Positions 5,272 to 13,942 of a DNA stretch of 14,020 nucleotides are shown in pieces. Positions within the stretch are counted from its first letter, which is position 1. Each line of letters begins with the position of its first letter. Origin of the DNA: Candidatus Homeothermus arabinoxylanisolvens (GTDB lineage: Bacteria > Bacteroidota > Bacteroidia > Bacteroidales > Muribaculaceae); contig LUJO01000011.1 in assembly GCA_001689405.1 (NCBI GenBank), forward strand, positions 1-14,020, in the 5' to 3' direction. A program made the translations under genes and the position numbers. The notes beneath the pieces were generated by a model. It worked only from the letters and a program-made list of their open reading frames with translations, had not been told where the DNA came from and searched no databases.

Positions 5272-8200
5272 TCAATCCTTGACCGGACGGACAGAGAAGC
5301 CGTAAGAGTTATTTGATGAAAGTAATATATTTATACTATTATTACTATCTTGACCATAGCCGTCACTTTCAACCGTTTTTCCCTCTGCACGACAATCAAT
5401 ATAGAACAGCGAGCACTGATTAGTATGATGAGAAGAAGTACATATCCATCCCACCTGAGCATGAGCCGGATTAGTTCCGGAGGGGAATCGTGATTTACCG
5501 GGACAATTTTCTGTTTCACCAAAGTCGCGAAGGCCCGTACCCGGAATATATATAGTTTTTCCTGCTGAACCATCGTCAGCATACAACGTAATGGTCCACC
5601 CCACAACGGCGTCTGAGTATTTATCTTTTTCAACAATGCATTTTGTCTTTTTGCTAATATCAGTGCTGGTATCGACAAGTTTTTTTGAGTCCTCAGCAGA
5701 ACCGTATAATGACATAAAAGCTCCGGTTGACGGGATATGGTATCCGACAGGCGAAGGATCATAAACCGTTTTGGCAACTGCCATATAAACCTCTTTTTGA
5801 GAAGATTTAAAATTATCCGAACAAGTATAATCATTCGCAGAATTCCAAGCATTGAACATACGAGTAGTTTTGTCGCTATTTTCGCCACCCCAATGACGAA
5901 GTCGTTCATCATCAGACCTATAATACATAAAATGATGATAAGGCTCCTGTATAGCTTGCTCTAACGGCACCTTAGACAATGCACTCTTATACTCGTAAAG
6001 ATCAGAATAATACGCCTTGTTGTGCATATTGTACTGGGCATATCTTTCTGTTCCGCTATTCCAATCAGAATGTACATGCCAACCATCGTTTAGCGTCTGA
6101 GTATTCCAAACACCACCGATTGACGGGTCTTTGCGTCCCCATTGGTAATAGGTATTATCGCCGGCATACGATGCTTCAATAGGAGGCTGAATAAATTCAC
6201 CCAAATCTTTTTCGTCTTCGCCTCCCGTATCAGCCACTTTATATTTGATCCGTAATTTGAATTTACGTTCCGAGTCACTTGAAAGTATAGGATCGCAGTA
6301 GCCCAAATTGCACGGGGCAAATGAATATTCTGTCACTTCCGCCCCTTTAGGAGCATTCTGTACGTACCCGGTAACACAATCGGAGTCCTTCCACTTGTAG
6401 GTGGCCCATATCTGCCAGCTCCACATTATAGTGCCGTCAGCGCCACGAACAGCCACGACAGCATTGCCTTGATTAAGCGACTCCTTCTCTACACGGAAAG
6501 TAAGAGCCGTCTTTGCATCATTGAGTTTTACATCAGTCACAAGTCCGGGCTGATCCTGCCACACAAGCACAGCATCTTCCGCTCCGGTGATATCCGGCTC
6601 GGTAATTGGAGTACCGTCATGCTTGACAAAATCTTTAAGAAACTTAGTACCTTTACCACCGCTACTATTACCTTTATAAGCGGATTCGTTAGTAGCTCCA
6701 CCTGCGCCACGTGCATTACCGTAAACAAGCGGCAGAGAGTAGTAGCCGTAGTCATCGATGACATACGTGTTGGCGGTTTCACCTCCACCACTAAGGTCAT
6801 ATGGCCCCGATTCATCCAAGCCCTTGCCGTTGGTCGTTGGCTTCATTTTTTCCTTCAACGAGGAGTAATGGCTTTGGGCGGGAAATTGGAGCTTCAATGC
6901 CATAGGCTTTGTAACATCCTCGTCGGCCAAGACAGTAGGAGCATCTACCACATCGGCATCTTTCCAATCGCCGCCGTCAAGACTGTACTGAATAGTATAA
7001 TCAAGCTTAACAGCCTTTGATTGCACTTTATTGCTGCTATTGTCAAGCTGATATACATCGGCATACGCAGTGAGCTGCGCGTCATGCAAAAAACCGCTTA
7101 CGGGAATAAAAAATTTCCCTTCAGCATATTTGCTTTTGTCATATTCATCATAGTGGATCTTCTCGACATTAGATTTAAAAATTATAATGGGATCGACTTT
7201 TATGCCGGTGGTGGAGAGCGCATACTGTACCCGGGTGCCCGCTTTCCACTCCTTGCCGGCAAGCGAGGCGGTAAGTGTGCGCTCCGTGCCGCTTAGCTCG
7301 TCGGTAAACGTCATGGTCAGTTTGGCGTCATCACCGAGCGTCTGCGGCAACATAAACAGCGTCATGGCATCGGCAGTTATATCCGTGCCGGATGGTGTAT
7401 AGTGATTGCCCTCTCCGGAGGGATCTACCGTCTTGTCGAGGGTCATCGTCATGGACGTAGCCTCGTCGTCAGTTGTCCATTTTTTGGAGCCGATTACCGA
7501 TGTGCCCTTAAAATGCACACCTGACAACACAATCTTGGTCACCTTGCCGGCAAGCATGTTGTCGCCGGTTTTGAATGTCACGGCGGTAAGAGCATGCGAG
7601 AATTTCAACGCCACACTGCTGTTATGACTGCCCGAGCAGTCGGCGGTAGCCTCAAGAAGGTCTACCTGCTTGGTTACATCATCTTTATACACACTGAAAG
7701 TGAGCGATGGCAGGCCCGACACAGCCTCCGAGTGGACGGCGCTACCGGCATATTTGCCCTCACCCGTGCCAAAATCAGCGCTGTAAGGCGCATAGGCGTA
7801 AAACTTGACCCTTCCCGAGCCGGTCCAGCGCAACCTGTTGTCGGCATCCGGTGCCCAGCCGTCAGTACCTTTATACAGCCGTAGATTGTGTGCGAAATTA
7901 GGCGTCATCCCTGTCGAGTCGGAGGGCCATGCATTGCCGTAGCACACCGCCGATACTCCTATCGACGGGATACTCCCCTCCGTAAAGGAAGAGCCACGAC
8001 CCTTGGGCATTTCAACAACAGAATCGGCAGCTTCCGTAACTTCAGTTATAAGGTAGAGCGGTTCATTGCCCTCCTCAACATCTATCTTTTCGATATCGAC
8101 CTCATGCAGTCCCCGTCCTTCGGCACTGCCTGACCTTCCTCCGTCGGTCCAACCGCCGGGAACCTCCGTTCTGAAAGAAACGAACTCCGAATACTTACCG

Positions 8201-8310
8201 ACCGAAGGGTCGAAAGTGTCATCGGTACAGGCATTAAACACCCATGCCGCGCACATCACTGCAAGCGCGCGGCATGAGAGGTCAACTATATATTTAGCAC
8301 TAAACTGCAT
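5272..8310 (-). CDS. Large fimbrillin-like lipoprotein with C-terminal FISUMP-like domain (candidate tip adhesin)
   Basis: This 1012-residue surface lipoprotein is the last gene of a type V fimbria operon. A signal peptide ends in a slightly atypical lipobox, VFNAC, with the acylated cysteine at C28, followed by TDDTFD. The N-terminal fimbrillin/Mfa-like domain shows VKFYAYAPY (168-176) and LKFSHALTAVTFK (235-247), both hallmark patterns. A long middle part (about 380-800) has no match I recognise. The C-terminus, from DPSPVGYHIPSTGAF (851) to SYGFSVRPVKD (1002-1012), fits the Fibrobacter succinogenes major paralogous (FISUMP) pattern. Common fimbrillins have about 300-500 residues, so this one is long. 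Size, position and C-terminal domain suggest a tip or minor subunit; that role is inference. Confidence 0.85.
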   Translation of the reverse strand: MQFSAKYIVDLSCRALAVMCAAWVFNACTDDTFDPSVGKYSEFVSFRTEVPGGWTDGGRSGSAEGRGLHEVDIEKIDVEEGNEPLYLITEVTEAADSVVEMPKGRGSSFTEGSIPSIGVSAVCYGNAWPSDSTGMTPNFAHNLRLYKGTDGWAPDADNRLRWTGSGRVKFYAYAPYSADFGTGEGKYAGSAVHSEAVSGLPSLTFSVYKDDVTKQVDLLEATADCSGSHNSSVALKFSHALTAVTFKTGDNMLAGKVTKIVLSGVHFKGTSVIGSKKWTTDDEATSMTMTLDKTVDPSGEGNHYTPSGTDITADAMTLFMLPQTLGDDAKLTMTFTDELSGTERTLTASLAGKEWKAGTRVQYALSTTGIKVDPIIIFKSNVEKIHYDEYDKSKYAEGKFFIPVSGFLHDAQLTAYADVYQLDNSSNKVQSKAVKLDYTIQYSLDGGDWKDADVVDAPTVLADEDVTKPMALKLQFPAQSHYSSLKEKMKPTTNGKGLDESGPYDLSGGGETANTYVIDDYGYYSLPLVYGNARGAGGATNESAYKGNSSGGKGTKFLKDFVKHDGTPITEPDITGAEDAVLVWQDQPGLVTDVKLNDAKTALTFRVEKESLNQGNAVVAVRGADGTIMWSWQIWATYKWKDSDCVTGYVQNAPKGAEVTEYSFAPCNLGYCDPILSSDSERKFKLRIKYKVADTGGEDEKDLGEFIQPPIEASYAGDNTYYQWGRKDPSIGGVWNTQTLNDGWHVHSDWNSGTERYAQYNMHNKAYYSDLYEYKSALSKVPLEQAIQEPYHHFMYYRSDDERLRHWGGENSDKTTRMFNAWNSANDYTCSDNFKSSQKEVYMAVAKTVYDPSPVGYHIPSTGAFMSLYGSAEDSKKLVDTSTDISKKTKCIVEKDKYSDAVVGWTITLYADDGSAGKTIYIPGTGLRDFGETENCPGKSRFPSGTNPAHAQVGWICTSSHHTNQCSLFYIDCRAEGKTVESDGYGQDSNNSINILLSSNNSYGFSVRPVKD

Positions 8311-8349
8311 AGAGGTCAGGTTTACAATCGTTTTTTCGTTTAATGATTA

Positions 8350-9672
8350 CTACATATCCTTAGGCACATCCTGTACAGCCTCAGACCATTCATCCACTTT
8401 TACGGTGAATTTCAGCGGATTGTTAAGTACAGGATCACCGGGGTTCTTATCAGAAGGCTTAGGCACGACAGTCACGCCATCGGGCACAGGCATATCCGGG
8501 AGTTCAGGCGGATATACTCCGGCTCCGCTCTCAGTACCGCAGAACTGAAGAGTATACACATACTTCTTCCCGGGCAACCACTCGGTATCAATAGGCACAC
8601 AAGTATATCCAAATTCAGCATCATTAAAGACATTAGAAACAGGGAACATCTGATGTATATGTGTCTTGTCATCATCACCGATTATAATGCTACCTCCTGT
8701 AGCAGCAGTGGTCGATGTATCATGTTTAGTATCTTTATGCACTGTTTCTACACGACACAATACCAATATATAAGCACCTTTTATATAAGCACCTTTCTTT
8801 TCCGGAGTACCGGTAGCTGCAAATTCATATTTATCAAGTTTCTGCGGTATAAGCATCAAACTGTAAGGCAACGTAAGATCTGAACCGTTGACAATAATGC
8901 CAGAAGCCGTACCACCATGAGCACTAAGTTCCATCTTCTCTGACAGACGACCATAGTTGCCCTTGTCATCATTATCTTTAGTCCATTTTATATGAGTCGT
9001 AACATCATCTTTATCAAAATCCAGATGACCCGTACCGGCCACATTCATAATCCAAGCACCTTTTATATATACGATCATACCTTCTGTACCAACTTTATCT
9101 TTTGTGCCCTTAACGCCTTTACGCGCTCCCTCGCCGAGTATGGCCTTAACTTCAATCTGCGAGAGCGCGTGATGAAAGTTCAATTCCACACTTGAGCCGG
9201 TCGCAGCCGACTGTGTCACTTCATTATATGCCACAACTATGTCGTGATGATTTTTGCCAGCATCCGCCATGGACTTTTCGGGTGTATAACCTCCGAATCC
9301 TTGCTGGTCAACAGAAAAACTGGGAGTCAGTACGGGAGTGGCATCCGGTCCATCGTATGGAGCATAAGCCCAGAAACGTATGTTATGTACTCCCTGCGGC
9401 CAATAGTAGGAAGTGGGCAGAGTAAACACATTTGTATCTCCAACACGTTTTGCCCATTCGCCGTTAATAAACATATCACTATATCCGTCAGCATCGGCAT
9501 AGACACGGAAGCCTGTTAATGATGTTTGAGTAACCTCCGTCGCTCGACTCACACGTGTGTTAAAAGAGATAGCCTCTCCTTTCAAGATCTCATCAGTCTC
9601 TTCTACGGAACATGACGCAAACATAAGCGACATTGCTCCGGCCAGTCCTAAAAATGCGATTTTCGAATTCAT
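8350..9672 (-). CDS. Fimbrillin family lipoprotein (candidate stalk subunit)
   Basis: This 440-residue protein has a signal peptide and lipobox MFASC, so lipidation is at C21. The mature start reads EAISFNTRVSRATE, typical of fimbrillins. Arginines at 40 and 43 are candidate sites for the arginine-specific cleavage that matures Porphyromonas FimA. Fimbrillin landmarks follow: IRFWAYAPYD (98-107) and VELNFHHALSQIEVK (162-176). In type V pili the precursor is carried as a lipoprotein, cleaved at the surface, and polymerised by donor-strand exchange with the C-terminal strand of a neighbour. It lies 25 nt after the DUF5119 gene and 39 nt before the large fimbrillin. The stalk role is inferred from size and order. 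Confidence 0.87.
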   Translation of the reverse strand: MNSKIAFLGLAGAMSLMFASCSVEETDEILKGEAISFNTRVSRATEVTQTSLTGFRVYADADGYSDMFINGEWAKRVGDTNVFTLPTSYYWPQGVHNIRFWAYAPYDGPDATPVLTPSFSVDQQGFGGYTPEKSMADAGKNHHDIVVAYNEVTQSAATGSSVELNFHHALSQIEVKAILGEGARKGVKGTKDKVGTEGMIVYIKGAWIMNVAGTGHLDFDKDDVTTHIKWTKDNDDKGNYGRLSEKMELSAHGGTASGIIVNGSDLTLPYSLMLIPQKLDKYEFAATGTPEKKGAYIKGAYILVLCRVETVHKDTKHDTSTTAATGGSIIIGDDDKTHIHQMFPVSNVFNDAEFGYTCVPIDTEWLPGKKYVYTLQFCGTESGAGVYPPELPDMPVPDGVTVVPKPSDKNPGDPVLNNPLKFTVKVDEWSEAVQDVPKDM

Positions 9673-9697
9673 GTTCTAATCTATTACTTGTTTATAT

Positions 9698-10627
9698 TTA
9701 ATTCATGTTTATATCGTTGTTGATGTCGTCAGACCATCCCGATACGGAAGGCGACATGCCTGTAGCGTCAGGGTCAGGCAGTTTAAGCCCTTCGATTATA
9801 ATAAGTATATTGCCGTCGTCTTCGACTTCGTGAAATTGCGAAGACACATCGAAGTGGTAATAATACTGATTGGTGGTATATACGGAAAGCCAATGTGAAA
9901 GCTTTTCGACCGGACAATGACCAAACGACACAACTCTCGCCGTAAAAGTATGCTCATCGCGACGCTCAAGCGCTATAGGTATCGTGACGGGTCCGGCAGA
10001 AGCGCTGCCGGCCGCAAGCTGCCAGCGCTCGGCCATACCCGTCAAAGCGGCGCTGACACCGACATTCTCATTCATGTTCTCCACATTGCGTATCTCTATA
10101 TTATATACAGATGTCAATTCTTCCGGGGCAAAAGTCACCTTACGCGATTCCGTATCAAGTCCAACTCCAACTGACTCTTCACAACCGCCCCATACAGTCT
10201 CGGGAGCATAGTGTACAGGCTGCGTTTTGGAGTCGTCGGGCCGCGGAGTCTCATTATCGACACGCCCTATCGGAGCAAGGAGCTCCTGCTCGATTGTAGT
10301 CAAAGCATAGTCATCGAAATTACCGTCGACCTCACGCACAGATTCCATTTCACCGTTATGGTACAGCATCTTATATTGACCTGCTTCAAGCCTGATCTTA
10401 CCTCCTTCACGAGTTATAAACTCATAGCGACGATAAAAACTACCGTCCATTCTGAAAACACGTACCACCATCGTATTCGGCGACGCATCGGGTGCCTTTG
10501 ACCAATCAAATTTAATCTCGAAATCCACTATATGGTCGTGGTCATAGCACAAATCCTTATGACTGCACGATTGAATGACGCATATGATCGCTGCAAGCAA
10601 TCCGGCTATAGCAAACCGCCTTTTCAT
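9698..10627 (-). CDS. DUF5119 lipoprotein of the fimbrial operon
   Basis: This 309-residue protein has a signal peptide and lipobox VIQSC (C21). SHKDLCYDHDHIVDFEIKFDW follows directly after C21, the characteristic start of DUF5119 proteins. It shares the operon with fimbrillin genes, as this family commonly does in Bacteroidales. A role as anchor or assembly subunit, comparable to Mfa2/FimB-type proteins, is plausible but unproven. The start codon overlaps the stop of the DUF3575 gene (ATGA), indicating translational coupling. The C-terminus is rich in Asp and Asn (SDDINNDINMN). Confidence 0.85.
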   Translation of the reverse strand: MKRRFAIAGLLAAIICVIQSCSHKDLCYDHDHIVDFEIKFDWSKAPDASPNTMVVRVFRMDGSFYRRYEFITREGGKIRLEAGQYKMLYHNGEMESVREVDGNFDDYALTTIEQELLAPIGRVDNETPRPDDSKTQPVHYAPETVWGGCEESVGVGLDTESRKVTFAPEELTSVYNIEIRNVENMNENVGVSAALTGMAERWQLAAGSASAGPVTIPIALERRDEHTFTARVVSFGHCPVEKLSHWLSVYTTNQYYYHFDVSSQFHEVEDDGNILIIIEGLKLPDPDATGMSPSVSGWSDDINNDINMN

Positions 10628-11919
10628 AGTTTACCTCCTTTCCGGCGACCGCCGATAATCCACACGAGCGATATCTCGGCTTTTGTCGGGCCCCACCAGT
10701 TGAGTTTGGCCGTTTCCTGCCATACATAACAATCGTCAACCGGCCTGTACTTCTTATATTCGCCGGCGAGATAACCAACCCCTATCGTAAAGTCAAGATT
10801 AAAATATCGGCTTAAGGGCAGCGAATAGCCATAGGCCAGTCCTACGCCCCAGTTCAAGCCGTCGCTCTGACGGCCACGGCCGCCAAACTCCACATCGTAG
10901 GAAAGAATCTGACCGTAAAGACCTAAATGATGACCGCTGTGCGAAGTAGAGCGGTCATTGCGGTGGTGAAGCCACCGCCGCAATTCGACGCCGCCGCCGT
11001 ATATGCGCCAGTAGCGGTGAGCCGAACTGCGGCTCCACCAAGCGTGCATCCAGTTGCCACCTACCGACCAGTCACGGCCAATACCCGCCTCTATACCTAT
11101 ATTGGGCACCGCCGCTACGTCATAAAGCATGTTAGTCTTGATAAACAGATCGGTGTGTCTATCTACAGACGTCAGCTCCGGCCGGACATCAGTGTCGGCC
11201 ACGTTCGCTTCCGGAGCGGGCGACGTAGTTATATTGTTGTCTGCCTCCGGAGTCTTATATTCACATACTTGCATATTATACGGCATGTTATCGACAGCTG
11301 CCTGCGGCTCCTCTTCAACCGCCAAAGGCTCACTCATCAGTCCGATGCACACCTCGGCGTTTCTCATCGCCGGGAAAAAGTGTTGCAACATATAACGCCA
11401 TGCTTTTCCGCCACGCAGCACACGAAGCCGTCTGTTACGGCTGTCTACGATCCTCTTGCCCTTGTAGACCGACTCCGGCACATTATCTATTACCTCCACG
11501 GCATCGTGTCGCCAGTCCTCACCGCAGTTCATTATCATATGGCGCAGCAGCATCCAGTCGATACCGCCGTCAAGAACTTTCACCTTATCAACAGGCACGG
11601 ATAATGCGCCGGCCACAAAACCGGCACACCCGCGAGCTCTTAAGCCGGCCAATGCTTTGTTTCGCGCCAAAGAGCCTTCGGGCGACGCACCACCCCTTAC
11701 CGATACCGAACTAACGGTAGCGGCATCAGCGCCGTCAAGCACCGACAACATATCGCGCACACGTTCTGAGTTGGATGCATATGCGGTATCCACAGCACTT
11801 TCACCCTGAGCGAATTTTAAGGTTACACGTACGGTATCGTACCGGCATTCAACAGCGTGGGCCGAGATGCTGACGCAGAAAAATACAAGAAAGAGTAATG
11901 AATAAATACCTTTTCCCAT
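10624..11919 (-). CDS. OmpA-like / DUF3575 outer-membrane protein of the fimbrial operon
   Basis: This 431-residue protein has a classical signal peptide, likely cut after SAHA (residue 22). A periplasmic OmpA-like region covers about 31-100 and includes GGASPEGSLARNKALAGLRA at 76-95. A middle region with an acidic linker (about 195-255) follows. The C-terminal DUF3575 domain begins with DLFIKTNMLYDV (257) and contains aromatic, alternating segments typical of an outer-membrane beta-barrel. Such proteins usually open Bacteroidales fimbrial operons and may anchor or export subunits. I chose the ATG at 11919; an in-frame TTG at 11931 would add only four residues before the signal peptide. Confidence 0.85.
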   Translation of the reverse strand: MGKGIYSLLFLVFFCVSISAHAVECRYDTVRVTLKFAQGESAVDTAYASNSERVRDMLSVLDGADAATVSSVSVRGGASPEGSLARNKALAGLRARGCAGFVAGALSVPVDKVKVLDGGIDWMLLRHMIMNCGEDWRHDAVEVIDNVPESVYKGKRIVDSRNRRLRVLRGGKAWRYMLQHFFPAMRNAEVCIGLMSEPLAVEEEPQAAVDNMPYNMQVCEYKTPEADNNITTSPAPEANVADTDVRPELTSVDRHTDLFIKTNMLYDVAAVPNIGIEAGIGRDWSVGGNWMHAWWSRSSAHRYWRIYGGGVELRRWLHHRNDRSTSHSGHHLGLYGQILSYDVEFGGRGRQSDGLNWGVGLAYGYSLPLSRYFNLDFTIGVGYLAGEYKKYRPVDDCYVWQETAKLNWWGPTKAEISLVWIIGGRRKGGKL

Positions 11920-11990
11920 AGTTTCATACAAAAAATCTCACGAGGTTTTGCAACCCGTTGTTGACTAACACACTTTTTTGCTATAACTGC

Positions 11991-12023
11991 GCAAATTTAT
12001 ATTACTCATATCAAATTTGCAAT
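11991..12023 (-). promoter_or_regulatory. Probable promoter of the fimbrial operon
   Basis: On the minus strand, ATTG (12023-12020, 3 of 4 matches to TTTG) is followed by 20 bp and then TAAATTTGC (11999-11991), a perfect -7 box. Transcription from near 11985 would give a leader of about 65 nt before the ATG at 11919. Confidence 0.55.
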
Positions 12024-12161
12024 AGTTTTTTCATAAAAAATCACAAATTTAACATTTAATTTCCCCACGGAAGCTGATATGTCGGACTCCCGGTATGAAT
12101 ATGACACCATTTGATACGATGATTGATTTGCTATCTCAGGACTTTTTAAGATCCTACCGAC

Positions 12162-12217
12162 AAAAAAGATTTTCTTTTCGCTGCAGAAATCATCGACTGC
12201 AGGGAAAGAAAATCTTT
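12162..12217 (-). terminator. Intrinsic terminator of the perR-rbr-hrb operon
   Basis: A perfect 13-bp inverted repeat (12165-12177 AAAGATTTTCTTT, 12205-12217 AAAGAAAATCTTT) encloses a second one (CTGCAG at 12181-12186 and 12197-12202), forming a long hairpin. On the minus strand it ends in six T residues (12167-12162). It begins 42 bases after the hrb stop codon. Confidence 0.85.
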
Positions 12218-12259
12218 AGTAGTTGTTAAGCTCCACTCGACTGTCGGTCGATTGCGCGA

Positions 12260-12916
12260 TTATATCTCTTTGAAATGCGAGCGGTCGAATCCGCATATCG
12301 GACATACGAAATCGTCAGGAAGATTAGTTTCCGATTCTACCTCATAGCCGCATATGTCACATTTGAATCTGCGCACATCTTTCTTGGTCACTGTAGTCGA
12401 CTCCTGTTCGCTACGGTAGGTGGGGGCGTTTTTGGGCGCGCTTCCTTTTATCACTTTGTGGTAATACTCGTATGTCATGGGTGCGCCGCTTCCATCTTGC
12501 GTATCCTTCAGTTTGCTTATGACAATGACATGCGTTCCGCAGTCTATGAAATCAGTGGCATCCAGAACAAGACGGCCGCAGAAGTTGCCTTTGACAGCCG
12601 GAGCACCGTCAAGGTCAACATATCCGAAGTCGGCATATTTGTCGGCATCACGCGATGACCTGAATCCGAAGGAGCTGATTATCATAGGATCAGTATCTTC
12701 TGATATGATTGATATGCAGAATTTTGGATTCTTCTTTATACAGTCAAGGGTGTAATTCTTTTTGTTTAGACAAATTGCCAGCGTAGGATTTTCACTTGTA
12801 ACTTGAAAACAGGTGTTGACAATGCAACCGGCGGGCTTGTCGTCGGAATAGCATCCGACAACATATAGTCCGTAGGTTATGTTATATAGAGCATTGCTGT
12901 CCATCGCTTCCGGCAT
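12260..12916 (-). CDS. hrb: Flavin reductase-rubredoxin fusion (high-molecular-weight rubredoxin type)
   Basis: This 218-residue cytosolic redox protein has a flavin-reductase-like FMN domain at about 5-150 (ALYNITYGLYVVGCYSDDKP near the start) and a C-terminal rubredoxin domain at 184-218. Its iron ligands are C186/C189 and C205/C208 (CDICG, LPDDFVCPICG). Homologous Hrb proteins in anaerobes such as Moorella pass electrons from NAD(P)H to flavodiiron or rubrerythrin-type enzymes. Placement directly after rbr suggests it feeds electrons to rubrerythrin for peroxide reduction; that link is inference. The rubredoxin loop is short, 15 residues between the two CxxC motifs, against about 29 in free rubredoxins. 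The ATG overlaps the rbr stop (TAATG); a start at Met5 is also possible. Confidence 0.85.
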   Translation of the reverse strand: MPEAMDSNALYNITYGLYVVGCYSDDKPAGCIVNTCFQVTSENPTLAICLNKKNYTLDCIKKNPKFCISIISEDTDPMIISSFGFRSSRDADKYADFGYVDLDGAPAVKGNFCGRLVLDATDFIDCGTHVIVISKLKDTQDGSGAPMTYEYYHKVIKGSAPKNAPTYRSEQESTTVTKKDVRRFKCDICGYEVESETNLPDDFVCPICGFDRSHFKEI

Positions 12917-13458
12917 TAATAGTTTTTTGCCTCTATTTCAAAGAAACTGCGCTTGTGATGGCATACGGGGCAGAGTTCAGGGGCTTTCTTGCCGATGTGT
13001 ATGTGTCCGCAATTACGGCAAATCCATACAGTGTCGCCCTCGCGTGAAAACACGATGCCTTCTTCAATGTTCTGCAACAAACGACGGTAGCGTTCCTCGT
13101 GGTGCTTTTCTATCGCGGCGACAGCGCGGAAGCGATAAGCTATTTCCGGGAATCCTTCGGCTTCAGCCTCCTCAGCCATCTTTGAATACATCTCGGTCCA
13201 TTCATAGTTTTCTCCTTGCGCTGCAGCTTGCAGATTGTCCAACGTGTCCGAGATTTCGCCTCCGTTCAGCAGTTTGAACCATAGTTTAGCATGCTCTTTT
13301 TCGTTGTTTGCAGTTTCCTCGAAGATTGCTGCAATCTGCTCGTAACCGTCCTTGCGTGCTTTTGATGCAAAATACGAATACTTGTTGCGTGCCATTGATT
13401 CACCGGCAAATGCTTCCTGAAGGTTACGCTCGGTCTTTGTTCCTTTTAAATCTTTCAT
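12916..13458 (-). CDS. rbr: Rubrerythrin
   Basis: This 180-residue cytosolic peroxidase reduces hydrogen peroxide to water in anaerobes. The N-terminal four-helix ferritin-like domain carries diiron ligands: E20 (in EAFAGES), E53 and H56 (ExxH), one or two glutamates in EEAEAEGF (96-103), and E117/H120 (ExxH). The C-terminal rubredoxin domain has C147/C150 (CRNCG) and C163/C166 (CPVCH). The length is within the usual range for the family. It follows perR by 31 nt and overlaps hrb by one base, so all three are probably cotranscribed and induced by peroxide through PerR. The ATG is the only sensible start for MKDLKGTKTERNL. Confidence 0.95.
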   Translation of the reverse strand: MKDLKGTKTERNLQEAFAGESMARNKYSYFASKARKDGYEQIAAIFEETANNEKEHAKLWFKLLNGGEISDTLDNLQAAAQGENYEWTEMYSKMAEEAEAEGFPEIAYRFRAVAAIEKHHEERYRRLLQNIEEGIVFSREGDTVWICRNCGHIHIGKKAPELCPVCHHKRSFFEIEAKNY

Positions 13459-13489
13459 TTTCTTGATTATTATTTGGTTATTAAACTAT

Positions 13490-13915
13490 TTATATTTGTT
13501 TTTTGCTGCATTCCGGGCATACGCCTTTAAAATATACATTTATGTTATCACACAAAAAATCGGCAGGGACTGTCAATATCGACATATCAAGTGGAATGTC
13601 AAAAATTTTTTTGCAGGTGCGACATATAAAATGTGCGTGCGGCGTATTTAGTGTTGAATCGTACCTGGTGGATCCGGATGATATGTTGATATCGTTTATA
13701 AGGCCATTCTCAGCGAGCAATTTTACGCTATTGAATACCGTTGTGCGTGATAGTGTTGGATTATTCTGATGCATGAAGGAATATATTTCATCGGCAGTAG
13801 GATGACTATCGCATGAGGATATAAATTCTAAAATCTCAAGCCTCTGCATAGACGGTCTTATGCCCGCGTCAGTGAGCTTTTTGAGAAGAGTGGTTTTGTC
13901 GTCACAACTTTTCAT
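13490..13915 (-). CDS. perR: Fur-family peroxide-sensing repressor, PerR type
   Basis: This 141-residue DNA-binding regulator has an N-terminal winged helix at about 10-85 (RPSMQRLEILEFI, SRTTVFNSVKLLAENG). The regulatory metal site is H38, D86, H93, H95 and D106. The aspartate at the last position is the feature separating PerR from Fur, and histidine oxidation there is the known sensing reaction. The structural zinc site is C98/C101 and C133/C136, as in Bacillus PerR (GVCPECSKK near the C-terminus). It heads the operon with rbr and hrb, which supports a peroxide role and likely autoregulation. A Zur or Fur function is less likely. Confidence 0.9.
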   Translation of the reverse strand: MKSCDDKTTLLKKLTDAGIRPSMQRLEILEFISSCDSHPTADEIYSFMHQNNPTLSRTTVFNSVKLLAENGLINDINISSGSTRYDSTLNTPHAHFICRTCKKIFDIPLDMSILTVPADFLCDNINVYFKGVCPECSKKQI

Positions 13916-13927
13916 CTGGAATCAAAA

Positions 13928-13942
13928 CAATTCTATATATAG
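13928..13942 (-). promoter_or_regulatory. Palindrome and weak -7 element upstream of perR
   Basis: A 10-bp palindrome CTATATATAG (13933-13942) overlaps TAGAATTG (13935-13928), a one-mismatch version of TAnnTTTG, 12 nt before the perR ATG. Such a site could be an autoregulatory operator over the promoter, but the palindrome is only A/T alternation and no known PerR box is matched. Nothing else is evident from 13943 to 14020. Confidence 0.25.

Larger units (their letters stand above)
11920..12259. other. Intergenic region between the oxidative-stress and fimbrial operons
   Basis: This 340-bp gene-free gap holds the terminator of the upstream operon (12162-12217) and a promoter candidate for the fimbrial operon (11991-12023). 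A second -7-like box, TAAATTTG (12051-12044), has no matching -33 element. I found no pair of inverted repeats bracketing the promoter of the kind that would indicate an invertible (phase-variable) switch. The rest shows nothing I can name. Confidence 0.6.

Noticed and set aside
10927..11604. 225-residue plus-strand frame opposite the DUF3575 gene
   Set aside because: It is an antisense shadow of a gene with a signal peptide and recognised domains, and has no motif of its own.
11920..11931. TTG start giving MYET at the N-terminus of the DUF3575 protein
   Set aside because: The ATG at 11919 gives a normal signal peptide; the extra four residues have no support.
11920..12259. Invertible (phase-variable) fimbrial promoter
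   Set aside because: The strong inverted repeat at 12165-12217 is a terminator hairpin with a T tract, and I found no pair of matching repeats on both sides of the promoter.
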